Shown here: positions 19,625 to 27,194 of the stretch, piece by piece
Layout of the letters: the number at the start of each line of letters is the position of its first letter
Position numbering within the stretch: the stretch's first letter is position 1
Assembly: GCA_032622095.1 (NCBI GenBank)
Contig: CP136063.1
Span: 35,192,106-35,256,105 of the forward strand
Direction: 5' to 3'
DNA length: 64,000 nt
Source: Siphonodentalium dalli
Lineage: Eukaryota > Mollusca > Scaphopoda > Gadilida > Siphonodentaliidae
Notes under the pieces: model-generated
The model's database searches: none
Seen by the model: the letters and a program-made list of their open reading frames with translations, nothing else
What the model was told of the DNA's origin: nothing
Position numbers and translations under genes: made by a program

Positions 19625-20127
19625 ATATTGAGCTACATAAAGAAGATTCAAAAAAATCTACACAACCACAGACTAGAAAAATTCAAGATAATCGTGTCGA
19701 ATTGAGACAGATCTCTACCAATTTGTTTAAACTTTGTAACAAAATGCAATGGCAAGAGAAACAAGAGAAAAACAAAGCTGATAAAAATTGGAAACCGCCA
19801 TATGGTTACTGTTACAAATGCGGACAAGAATCCCATTGGTCCTTCCATTGTAAAACAGATTTCGGCGACAAAAAAAATGTGAAAACTATACATAAGTCTA
19901 CAAGTAGTAACAATACAAGAACAAATGCAGATATCAAAACTGAAGAGATGCCTACAACATCAGATTTTTCCAAACAAGACCGACCTGTTGATCCTACGAA
20001 TGATTCACAGAACAAATCTGAAGATAAACATCCAGAAATTGAAAATTCCAAGAAAACTTCCAAGAAAAAGAAGCTGAGACCATTCTACATTCCAAAAACA
20101 GATAAACGAATCGACACAAACAATTGA
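19528..20127 (+). CDS. Zinc-knuckle (CCHC) protein sharing the polymerase N-terminus
   Basis: 199 aa from ATG 19528. The first 30 or so residues (MFKRIKRPVSDD...) are the same as the polymerase extension because both lie in the palindrome. A retroviral Gag-type zinc knuckle follows, with C-x2-C-x4-H-x4-C spacing (CYKCGQESHWSFHC, near residue 105), then a Lys/Ser/Asn-rich tail ending in KKKKLRPFYIPKTDK. A nucleic-acid-binding role is likely. AATAAA lies at 20143-20148, 16 nt after the stop, so its mRNA is probably polyadenylated, unlike its convergent neighbour. It has no counterpart in the core Polinton set that I recognise. Confidence 0.75.
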   Translation: MFKRIKRPVSDDATSEEDNVRKRPRPAVIEESYIELHKEDSKKSTQPQTRKIQDNRVELRQISTNLFKLCNKMQWQEKQEKNKADKNWKPPYGYCYKCGQESHWSFHCKTDFGDKKNVKTIHKSTSSNNTRTNADIKTEEMPTTSDFSKQDRPVDPTNDSQNKSEDKHPEIENSKKTSKKKKLRPFYIPKTDKRIDTNN

Positions 20128-20140
20128 AAATTATGTTGTG

Positions 20141-20236
20141 TGAATAAATTATGAATTGAACAATCGTGTTTTGTTTTTTCAGCTATGAAAAAGTAACCTT
20201 TTGGGAAATGTGGGGGGCCCTGAAAAGGGCCGTTTT
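20141..20236. terminator. Convergent 3'-end module T1
   Basis: About 96 bp repeated in direct orientation at 21591-21688. On the plus strand it starts with an AATAAA (20143); on the minus strand it ends with a histone-type stem-loop (20231-20216). It sits between a plus gene and a minus gene that face each other, so it can serve as a two-way 3'-end signal. Confidence 0.7.
20216..20231 (-). terminator. Histone-type 3' stem-loop (minus)
   Basis: Minus strand GGCCCT-TTTC-AGGGCC preceded by AAAAC: 6-bp stem with 4-nt TTTC loop, the metazoan replication-dependent histone mRNA signature. It begins 19 nt after the stop codon of the 20251-20601 gene. Confidence 0.75.
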
Positions 20237-20250
20237 CTCTTTTCCAGGAT

Positions 20251-20601
20251 TCATATGAATTCTGACAAATCAGGATATATCCCGTTGGGATTAATTGTCA
20301 CAGACCAAGTAGGATTTGATCTGTGCGCCGCACCAGCCTGAGCAAAGCTGTCAATCGCTGCATTGCACAGATCTTTCTTCTTGATCTGTGACAAGATCTC
20401 CACGAGATCAAGATTGCTTGATTCTTGATCACATACTTTAGGTTATGGTCGCCGGCGAGCCAAAAAATCTCTTAGCATCTGCTTCTGAACCATCTTTTGT
20501 TCAGGAGAATCCTGCCATTTCCTATATCTTCTTATTTCCGTCTCCTCTGACGAATCTCTCATCCTCCACAACTTCTTGAGAAATTTCTTTAAAGACGGCA
20601 T
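20251..20601 (-). CDS. Small accessory protein with one in-frame stop
   Basis: The ATG at 20601 opens a 52-codon frame with a basic amphipathic start (MPSLKKFLKKLWRM) and a Lys/Arg/Gln-rich helix, ending at TAA 20445-20443. The same frame then stays open for 63 more codons to TGA 20253-20251, encoding a neutral region with 'ILSQIKKKDLCNAAIDSFAQAG'. The full 115 residues look like one gene with a nonsense codon or readthrough. Support: the histone-type stem-loop lies 19 nt beyond the distal stop, the same spacing seen for the other three accessory genes. It starts 26 nt from fold-back cassette P1. Not recognised. Confidence 0.6.
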
Positions 20602-20626
20602 AATGAATGAAGTTCACTGAAAAAGT

Positions 20627-21214
20627 GAAAATATTTGTATACATTTGACACGGGCGACAATGAAATCACATAATACTTTGACGTTAAAAATGACAAATAT
20701 TTCCTGACGTTGTGTTTTTTCAGAACCGGATCACCATGCATATTTTTCTTGATCATTATTGCATAGCGATCAAACAAATGTTTTTAATTTCGTTAGATCA
20801 TTATCTATTATTTGGTACACATGATTGATATATTTATTACCTCGTTAGGCAAATATGGAATGTTTTTCTAGTTTTTGGTTTTGGAATTGTACATATTTTA
20901 TACATAAAAACTGAACACAAGAAACATACTGAACATTTTTCTTGATCATTGCATTTGATAAATTTACTTGGTCATCGTTTATGAACGAAGATGAATTCAT
21001 ATGTTAAAACATCTTAATTAATTGTATATACTATCATGAATTTAATCTATAACATATCGAAATGGTGAAACTAACAGATAATGCACTGAAAAGAAACACA
21101 ACGTCAGGAAACATTTGTCATTTTTAACGTCAAAGTATTATGTGATTTCATTGTCGCCCGCGCAATCGTGATACAAGTTCAAGACGGATCTTCAGACTTA
21201 TTCTACATTCAAAG
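20627..21214. promoter_or_regulatory. Fold-back promoter cassette P1
   Basis: 588 bp nearly identical to 26026-26614. Inside it, 20651-21160 is a fold-back with about 75-bp inverted arms starting gggcgacaatgaaatcacat. It lies exactly between two divergent genes (ATG minus at 20601, ATG plus at 21215), so it is a candidate bidirectional promoter; identity continues into the first codons (ATGACTGC). The centre is AT-rich. Confidence 0.7.
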
Positions 21215-21391
21215 ATGACTGCAATACCCGAACCCTTGATGGCGATACTGAGAGGAACTAGGGGGATAACACCGCAGATAATGTGGGACAGGCACGCAAG
21301 AGAAGTGACCGCCCGTTCAAAGCTGATCGTGCAAAAAAGAACAGCGGGGGAACAAAAGCAAAATTCGCACTCTGAGAAAAATGGGGAGTGA
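21215..21391 (+). CDS. 58-aa accessory protein
   Basis: ATG 21215 directly abuts cassette P1 and shares the first codons (Met-Thr-Ala) with the gene at 26615. The product is basic and polar, with 'RGTRGITPQIMWDRHAREV' in the middle and a Lys/Gln/Ser-rich tail; no domain is recognised. Although short, it is supported by context: an identical promoter cassette drives it, and a histone-type stem-loop starts 20 nt after its stop, as for its neighbours. It could be a truncated remnant of a longer gene, but no continuing frame was seen. Confidence 0.55.
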   Translation: MTAIPEPLMAILRGTRGITPQIMWDRHAREVTARSKLIVQKRTAGEQKQNSHSEKNGE

Positions 21392-21411
21392 ATTTTGATG
21401 TCGTACAAAAC

Positions 21412-21427
21412 GGCCCTTTTCAGGGCC
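21412..21427 (+). terminator. Histone-type 3' stem-loop (plus, first)
   Basis: AAAAC then GGCCCT-TTTC-AGGGCC, 20 nt after the stop of the 58-aa gene. Confidence 0.75.
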
Positions 21428-21438
21428 AAAACAAAAAC

Positions 21439-21454
21439 GGTCCTTTTCAGGACC
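21439..21454 (+). terminator. Histone-type 3' stem-loop (plus, second, covariant)
   Basis: AAAAAC then GGTCCT-TTTC-AGGACC followed by AACCA and, 10 nt later, a purine-rich CAAAAAGAAAA resembling a histone downstream element. Against the first hairpin one stem pair changed from C-G to T-A on both sides, keeping the pairing. Confidence 0.75.
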
Positions 21455-21590
21455 AACCAATTTTTTCAAAAAGAAAAACTTTTAGCATTGCTTAAGAACT
21501 AATAATGTTCCTTGTACCCTATGTTTCGTTTTTGAAAAAATCACGCCACGAATAATTTAAAAACAAAATATACTTGCAAATATTTGTTGT

Positions 21591-21688
21591 TGAATAAATT
21601 ATGAATTGAACAATCGTGTTTTGTTTTTTTCAGCTATGAAAGAGTAACCTTTTGGGAAATGTGTGTGGCCCCTGAAAAGGGTCGTTTT
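21591..21688. terminator. Convergent 3'-end module T2
   Basis: Direct repeat of T1 (20141-20236). AATAAA at 21593 on the plus strand; on the minus strand a histone-type hairpin at 21683-21668 (GACCCT-TTTC-AGGGGC, one stem mismatch). It lies 22 nt beyond the stop at 21706 of the minus-strand gene. The 130 bp before it hold nothing recognisable. Confidence 0.65.
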
Positions 21689-21705
21689 AAAATTATCATC
21701 TGACT

Positions 21706-22088
21706 TTAACACCGTTTTGTGCTTTTCTTATATCTTGACATATCTTTCCCATGAGAACCGAGAGCTTTTGCAAATTCATCACTTTTCTCTGTATCTCTAG
21801 ATTCTTTACAAGGAAGATGAAATCTGACTTTTGTCTCAGTAGAAGCCTTCATGATACTCTTAGTTTGTTTTTCTTTCGTCGCCGATAATTTTTTCTTTTT
21901 TGATCTGTTTCTGCTCTTTCGATCTCTCAACATCATGAACCCTGATTGGGATATATATCTGTTCTGCAACGAAACGAAGATTCACTTTCACTTCTTGATG
22001 CGTTACTTGCGTTTTCACGTCAATATCCCTGCGAAGGCATCTCAGTTCATCTAAAATCGCTTTTAAAATAAGTGTATCACCACCTATA
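21706..22088 (-). pseudogene. Distal part of accessory gene interrupted by nested element
   Basis: Minus-strand coding DNA entering from the insertion site at 22088. One frame is open from 22088 to 21860. A second frame, overlapping it, has ATG 21936 and ends at 21706 (76 aa, strongly Lys/Arg/Ser-rich: RDRKSRNRSKKKK). The stop at 21706 lies 22 nt before the stem-loop in T2, so the second frame probably holds the true C-terminus and a one-base shift near 21940-21990 separates it from the first. The upstream half of the gene is at 25877-26025. Not recognised; the basic tail suggests nucleic-acid binding. Confidence 0.55.
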
Positions 22089-23397
22089 CACGGCTGGTAA
22101 TCTATACATGCACATCCAAATAATGGACAGAATTAGATCATCCTGTTGTGCATGTATAGATTGATTTCTTCACCTCGACAGGTAGGTACCTCATCTAAAT
22201 TCACTTTTTTTGTTGATTTCTTCATTGTTTTCGCTAAAACCACTCTTACGTTGGGATGTGGGGATGGTTAACGAACGACTACACATAGGTTTCCACGCCG
22301 CATGTGTCCCCGATTAAAATATCTCGGCGTTGTCATCGGAATTTTTTATTGTTTTTTTCTTCCCGGCGAAGAAAAATTATCACATTTTGGCATATTTCTA
22401 CCACAAAACCGACTGGTATAGGTTTACCCATGATGTTATGTGTGATGTGTGGGCTAACGAACCATTTGCAACCATTCCCCGATCGTCATTTTGCTGTTTA
22501 CGCGAAAACCAGGACAAATCATTTCACATTTATTGTTGATCGGCATAATTGTTGAGACTGTGTAGAATTGGAGAGGCCATCCTCGCCACTAAATATCGCA
22601 ATTTTCGACCTCATTTGAACACACGGGGTCCAATTATACATGCCATGTTACACTGGGTAATATGTTTTCAATATACGAACGTGTGCACATAAAAATACGG
22701 TCGTGTATAACAGAGACCTGTATTGCACGTACGTAAATATTTGCATATAGACTGTTGTCATTATGTCTGCATTTGATGCGTCGTTGGCTCAACTGTAATA
22801 TCGACTACCGTGCTGTACGTCGTCTAGAACTACCAATCACAACATGTCAATGAATGTGTTAGTTGTAAACGTCGGCTATATTTGTTGCCACTTGTTTTAA
22901 ATTTAACACACGTACGATGTTTGAGGGGACCCGCTACTTGCAACCCGTAATTTTGTGGCACATCAAAATATAACGTGGTACACATAAATTACGGTCGTCG
23001 GTAACAGATACATGTATATATAGGGCTATAGCACCCCCAGTATCTGCAATTATAATTATTGACCAGTATGATCACATGTTCAAACCACGGGAGCGTGGGA
23101 CGTCATATATGACCCCCTGAGACAAATTTTGGGGCGATTTTTAGCGATTAGCCTACTCCGTCCGAGCGTAAACGATGAGTAATCGCTACAAATTCGGCTC
23201 AAGAAATTGTCTGAGGGGGTCATAATATATGACGTTCCAAGCTCCCGTGTACAAACGTCATTTTTTTTAACTTGCAGAATGGAGAAAATTTCACGAAGCG
23301 ACACGAGTGCGACAGATGCGACAAATCTTTTTCGCAAAGGTGTAAATTGACTGTTCACAAACAAGTGATCCATGAAGGAGGGTCGAAACTAATTTTA
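22089..23397 (+). repeat. Left inverted-repeat arm of nested element
   Basis: Matches the reverse complement of 24570-25876 with few differences (for example a stop-making T near 22138 and a one-base difference in the zinc-finger exon). It contains a subterminal palindrome (aatctatacatgcaca...) and, at 23088-23260, an imperfect 170-bp fold-back beginning gggagcgtgggacgtcata. Confidence 0.85.
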
Positions 23398-23403
23398 AGC
23401 TGA
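23278..23403 (+). CDS. C2H2 zinc-finger exon inside the element arm
   Basis: A splice acceptor-like pyrimidine tract and cttgcag end at 23277. From 23278 the frame encodes one classical finger, C-x2-C-x12-H-x4-H (CDRCDKSFSQRC...), and stops at TGA 23401. No upstream exon could be identified. The right arm holds the same exon on the minus strand (about 24695-24560), but with an extra base before the first Cys. The exon may be a real part of an element gene or a captured host exon; a single finger this exact is unlikely by chance. Confidence 0.5.
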   Translation, partial: NGENFTKRHECDRCDKSFSQRCKLTVHKQVIHEGGSKLILS

Positions 23404-24198
23404 TTTTAATATTGCACACACATTGTCTCTCTCAATCTGGTTTCCATCTACTATGTCAGACTTGTCTTGCATGGTAAGTAACTGTTCAATGCAGCTCTGT
23501 AACGTTTTTGTTCTTTTGTCCAATTCTGTTTTTCTTTCACCGAGTGTTTTAGTGTTTTCAAAGCCGAGTAGATCAACGTCTCCACCTTTTCTCACTTTCT
23601 TTCTGTCGAACATAAGGACATATGAGTCTTTTCCGTCACCTTTTGACGCTTTCAGTTCAATCATCGGTATGATTGCTCCTGGTTGGTATTCCGACGGAAA
23701 ATTCGCCCCTAGGGGATTTACGTCCTTCAGAATGTTCGTACCGGGACATGCGAAATTGATCTTCGATGCCGCGGGTGACAAACATGACTTTTCGTTAAGG
23801 AAATCCGTTTCGTTTTTCAGACCTGACATGAAGCGAATGAAACGGCCACCGAATAATTTCCTGCCTAACCAGAAGAACTTCAAAGTCAGGTCTGAGTATC
23901 TCATGCCTCGTGTATCATCTTGTTTGAACCACCGGACCGTGTCCATGAACACATTAAGACACACATTGTCCAAAGGAAATTTGTCTTCCTGCACAAGGTC
24001 TAGGAATGATTGGAATGTATCCAATTGTCCTGAAGCGTCCAGCTTCACCAACGTTTCCTGTATACATTCTAAAGTTGGCCCACTTATCACTTCTTCAGAA
24101 TCAGGCGCAACTGCAAAATCGGGCGTGTTTGGTTCAACCGTATATATAGGCGTGTTAGTTAGTTGGATATGTGAGTCTGGCACAAATGCGTGTGACAC
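23395..24198 (-). CDS. Nested-element protein, 267-codon frame
   Basis: Open frame filling most of the space between the arms. It begins at GTG, without a nearby ATG (first internal Met near residue 84). The frame is open further upstream, overlapping the 3' end of the 111-aa gene, so it may be a downstream exon or be fused to it by splicing. The sequence looks genuinely protein-like: an N-terminal Pro/Thr-rich region, a 'FFWLGRKLFGGRFIRFMSGLKN' core, 'LSPAASKINFACPG', 'PGAIIPMIELKASKG', 'YVLMFDRKKVRKGGDVDLLGFE', then a helical C-terminus. I do not recognise a characterised domain. Its TAA (23397-23395) overlaps the stop of the converging zinc-finger exon. Confidence 0.5.
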   Translation of the reverse strand: MSHAFVPDSHIQLTNTPIYTVEPNTPDFAVAPDSEEVISGPTLECIQETLVKLDASGQLDTFQSFLDLVQEDKFPLDNVCLNVFMDTVRWFKQDDTRGMRYSDLTLKFFWLGRKLFGGRFIRFMSGLKNETDFLNEKSCLSPAASKINFACPGTNILKDVNPLGANFPSEYQPGAIIPMIELKASKGDGKDSYVLMFDRKKVRKGGDVDLLGFENTKTLGERKTELDKRTKTLQSCIEQLLTMQDKSDIVDGNQIERDNVCAILKSA

Positions 24199-24215
24199 AA
24201 CTTGCGTAGCATAAT

Positions 24216-24551
24216 TTAGATGTCGACGCGACGACTGTTTTTGTTGTTTATAGCAGCACGAGACGGTGTTGACGATTCGTGTATTACGGAAGGACGAAAT
24301 TGTGCAGGGCTTTTGTATGACGATCGAAAAGATTTGGTTCGTGGTGATTTAAAAGGGCTTTTGAACTGTGACTTGATCCTTTTTGTTAGCGGTGATTTGA
24401 ATGGCGAGAATGTTGATGCTGTCGGTTTTAACAGAGTCCTGGTATATGTCGCTTTTTTAATGTTGGACAGAACAATTCGTTTCTTTCTTTTACGTTTCCG
24501 GACGGTTGAAATCGGTTGTATTGGGGGCGTTTGTCGGTCATTTGTTTCCAT
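24216..24551 (-). CDS. Nested-element basic protein with repeated FKSP motifs
   Basis: 111 aa from ATG 24551, starting just inside the right arm boundary. N-terminal KRKRKKR cluster, then repeated Ser-Pro-x-Lys style motifs (FSPFKSP, FKSPFKSPRTK, YKSPAQF) and a basic tail. S/T-P-x-K motifs occur in DNA-binding tails and as CDK sites, so a nuclear DNA-associated role is plausible; this is inference. The stop lies 18 nt before the GTG of the 267-codon frame, suggesting one transcript. Confidence 0.5.
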   Translation of the reverse strand: METNDRQTPPIQPISTVRKRKRKKRIVLSNIKKATYTRTLLKPTASTFSPFKSPLTKRIKSQFKSPFKSPRTKSFRSSYKSPAQFRPSVIHESSTPSRAAINNKNSRRVDI

Positions 24552-24569
24552 TTTAACACATGCTTATTA

Positions 24570-25876
24570 TTATTAGTTTCGACCCTCCTTCATGGATCAC
24601 TTGTTTGTGAACAGTCAATTTACACCTTTGCGAAAAAGATTTGTCGCATCTGTCGCACTCGTGTCGCTTTCGTGAAATTTTCTCCATTCTGCAAGTTAAA
24701 AAAAATGACGTTTGTACACGGGAGCTTGGAACGTCATATATTATGACCCCTCAGACAATTTCTTGAGCCGAATTTGTAGCGATTACTCATCGCTTACGCT
24801 CAGACGGAGTAGGCTAATCGCTAAAAATCGCCCCAAAATTTGTCTCAGGGGGTCATATATGACGTCCCACGCTCCCGTGGTTTGAACATGTGATCATACT
24901 GGTCAATAATTATGATTGCAGATACTGGGGGTGCTATAGCCCTATATATACATGTATCTGTTACCGACGACCGTAATTTATGTGTACCACGTTATATTTT
25001 GATGTGCCACAAAATTACGGGTTGCAAGTAGCGGGTCCCCTCAAACATCGTACGTGTGTTAAATTTAAAACAAGTGGCAACAAATATAGCCGACGTTTAC
25101 AACTAACACATTCATTGACATGTTGTGATTGGTAGTTCTAGACGACGTACAGCACGGTAGTCGATATTACAGTTGAGCCAACGACGCATCAAATGCAGAC
25201 ATAATGACAACAGTCTATATGCAAATATTTACGTACGTGCAATACAGGTCTCTGTTATACACGACCGTATTTTTATGTGCACACGTTCGTATATTGAAAA
25301 CATATTCCCCAGTGTAACATGGCATGTATAATTGGACCCCGTGTGTTCAAATGAGGTCGAAAATTGCGATATTTAGTGGCGAGGATGGCCTCTCCAATTC
25401 TACACAGTCTCAACAATTATGCCGATCAACAATAAATGTGAAATGATTTGTCCTGGTTTTCGCGTAAACGGCAAAATGACGAGCGGGGAATGGTTGAAAA
25501 TGGTTCGTTAGCCCACACATCACACATAACATCATGGGTAAACCTATACCAGTCGGTTTTGTGGTAGAAATATGCCAAAATGTGATAATTTTTCTTCGCC
25601 GGGAAGAAAAAAACAATAAAAAATTCCGATGACAACGCCGAGATATTTTAATCGGGGACACATGCGGCGTGGAAACCTATGTGTAGTCGTTCGTTAACCA
25701 TCCCCACATCCCAACGTAAGAGTGGTTTTAGCGAAAACAATGAAGAAATCAACAAAAAAAGTGAATTTAGATGAGGTACCTACCTGTCGAGGTGAAGAAA
25801 TCAATCTATACATGCACAACAGGATGATCCAATTCTGTCCATTATTTGGATGTGCATGTATAGATTACCAGCCGTG
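24570..25876 (-). repeat. Right inverted-repeat arm of nested element
   Basis: Reverse complement of 22089-23397. On its plus strand a 61-codon frame (25722-25904) is open here but stopped in the left arm, so it is probably not a gene. Confidence 0.85.
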
Positions 25877-26025
25877 CTATAGTCATTGTCGTATTAGCTT
25901 GGACTGATGACTGTGGCGCAGCATATGTATTCTGTGCAACAGGACTACTGTATATCTCACTCTGAAGAAATTCTGTTAACGGATCCACCCCTTGATAGCA
26001 ATGCAATGTAAGGTTGATCAAATTC
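25877..26025 (-). pseudogene. Proximal part of the accessory gene interrupted by the nested element
   Basis: On the minus strand this piece is open in one frame up to the nested element's CTATA, rich in Ser, Thr, Gln and Ala ('LTEFLQSEIYSSPVAQNTYA'). With one target-site copy the frame continues into 22088-21860. No ATG is found at its start: the frame is open back into cassette P2 without a Met, so the 5' end may be lost or use splicing. In the parallel unit the minus gene starts 26 nt from P1. Confidence 0.5.
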
Positions 26026-26614
26026 GAAAATATTTGTATACATTTGACACGGGCGACAATGAAATCACATAATACTTTGGCGTTAAAATTGACAAATATT
26101 TCCTGACGTTGTGTTTTTTCAGAGACGGATCAGCATGCATATTTTTCTTGATCATTATTGCATAGCGATCAAACAAATGTTTTTAATTTCGTTAGATCAT
26201 TATCTATTATTTGGTACACATGATTGATATATTTATTACCTCGTTAGGCAAATATGGAATGTTTTTTCTAGTTTTTGGTTTTGGAATTGTACATATTTTA
26301 TACATAAAAACTGAACACAAGAAACATACTGAACATTTTTCTTGATCATTGCATTTGATAACTTTACTTGGTCATCGTTTATGAACGAAGATGAATTCAT
26401 ATGTTAAAACATCTTAATTAATTGTATATACTATCATGAATTTAATCTATAACATATCGAAATGGTGAAACTAACAGATAATGCACTGAAAAGAAACACA
26501 ACGTCAGGAAACATTTGTCATTTTTAACGTCAAAGTATTATGTGATTTCATTGTCGCCCGCGCAATCGTGATATATGTTCAAGACGGATCTTCAGACTTA
26601 TTCTACATTCAAAG
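26026..26614. promoter_or_regulatory. Fold-back promoter cassette P2
   Basis: Near-identical to P1 (20627-21214), same orientation; fold-back arms at about 26050-26125 and 26485-26560. It lies between the minus-strand interrupted gene and the plus-strand gene at 26615. Only a few substitutions separate P1 and P2, although the adjoining genes are unrelated by eye. Confidence 0.7.
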
Positions 26615-27079
26615 ATGACTGCTGTAAACATAACCGATCTTGACGAGATAATGGGCGGTGGGGTATACTGTAAAGCAGTGTACGGTGAAGAAATATCGCT
26701 ATTTTGGAGGGCACTCAGCCTTGGGATTTACGGGACGACCGATGGATGGATGGTTCTGAGAGATGCGGCAGTTGGCCTGTACTACACAGAGAGGGACGAA
26801 CTTGGTGCGTCGGCACAAGACTTACGACACGCACCACTTTTGGCCGAATCAAGATTGATGGTTGAATTAGCGGCGACTGTTATACAGCGACCTATCGTCA
26901 TGTTTGATGCTACCAAAGGCGGCTACAAATCAACACCAAGATTCAAGTCATCAATACCTCTAGTGTGGATCCCCCACGTTTGCCACGAGCATTATTGTGA
27001 ATGCGAATTATGGATGAGGAGAGGAGACAAATCAATTGAAGTTTTGGCGAACAAAGAAGTTCAATGTGGCGGATTCTAA
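26615..27079 (+). CDS. OTU-like accessory protein (catalytic Cys apparently absent)
   Basis: 154 aa, ATG directly at the end of cassette P2. The order of features suggests an OTU (ovarian tumour) fold: 'SLFWRALSLGIYGT....W..LRD' near residue 28-50, 'LAATVIQRPIVMFDA' near 88-102, and a C-terminal 'HEHYCECELW'. In active OTU proteases the first motif reads D-G-x-C-x-F-R-A; here the position expected to be Cys is Ser, so either an inactive binder or a wrong assignment. Family membership is inferred from motif order only. It would act on ubiquitin-type modifications if active. A histone-type stem-loop starts 19 nt after the stop. Confidence 0.45.
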   Translation: MTAVNITDLDEIMGGGVYCKAVYGEEISLFWRALSLGIYGTTDGWMVLRDAAVGLYYTERDELGASAQDLRHAPLLAESRLMVELAATVIQRPIVMFDATKGGYKSTPRFKSSIPLVWIPHVCHEHYCECELWMRRGDKSIEVLANKEVQCGGF

Positions 27080-27098
27080 ACTATAACAAAAATAAAAC

Positions 27099-27114
27099 GG
27101 CCCTTTTCAGGGCC
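27099..27114 (+). terminator. Histone-type 3' stem-loop (plus, OTU-like gene)
   Basis: AAAAC-GGCCCT-TTTC-AGGGCC-ACCA, followed 8 nt later by purine-rich CGAAAAGATA. The flanks (A-run and C before, ACCA after) match the animal histone consensus closely. An AATAAA (27091-27096) overlaps just upstream, so polyadenylation is an alternative. Confidence 0.8.
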
Positions 27115-27194
27115 ACCAAATGATCGAAAAGATACTCTTGATAGCTAATTGATATTTTCCAAAGTGAGATTTTCCTTTTGAAAAAAATAATTCT

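Larger units (their letters stand above)
22089..25876. mobile_element. Nested 3.8-kb element with 1.3-kb inverted repeats
   Basis: Ends are CACGGCTGG... and ...CCAGCCGTG, flanked by a direct 5-bp duplication CTATA (22084-22088 and 25877-25881). Arms 22089-23397 and 24570-25876 are near-identical. The 1.17-kb centre carries two minus-strand reading frames. A 5-bp target duplication with CAC termini fits Transib/RAG-like transposons, but no DDE transposase is visible, so classification is open. The insertion disrupts a minus-strand gene whose frame is open on both sides and in register if one CTATA copy is removed. Confidence 0.85.

Noticed and set aside
21936-21969. Upstream TTG start for the basic 87-codon frame
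   Set aside because: Non-ATG start; the internal ATG at 21936 or a join to the interrupted gene is more likely.
22304-22555. 83-codon frame in both nested-element arms (also 25410-25661)
   Set aside because: Starts at GTG, is conserved only because the arms are near-identical, and shows no motif; other frames there are equally open.
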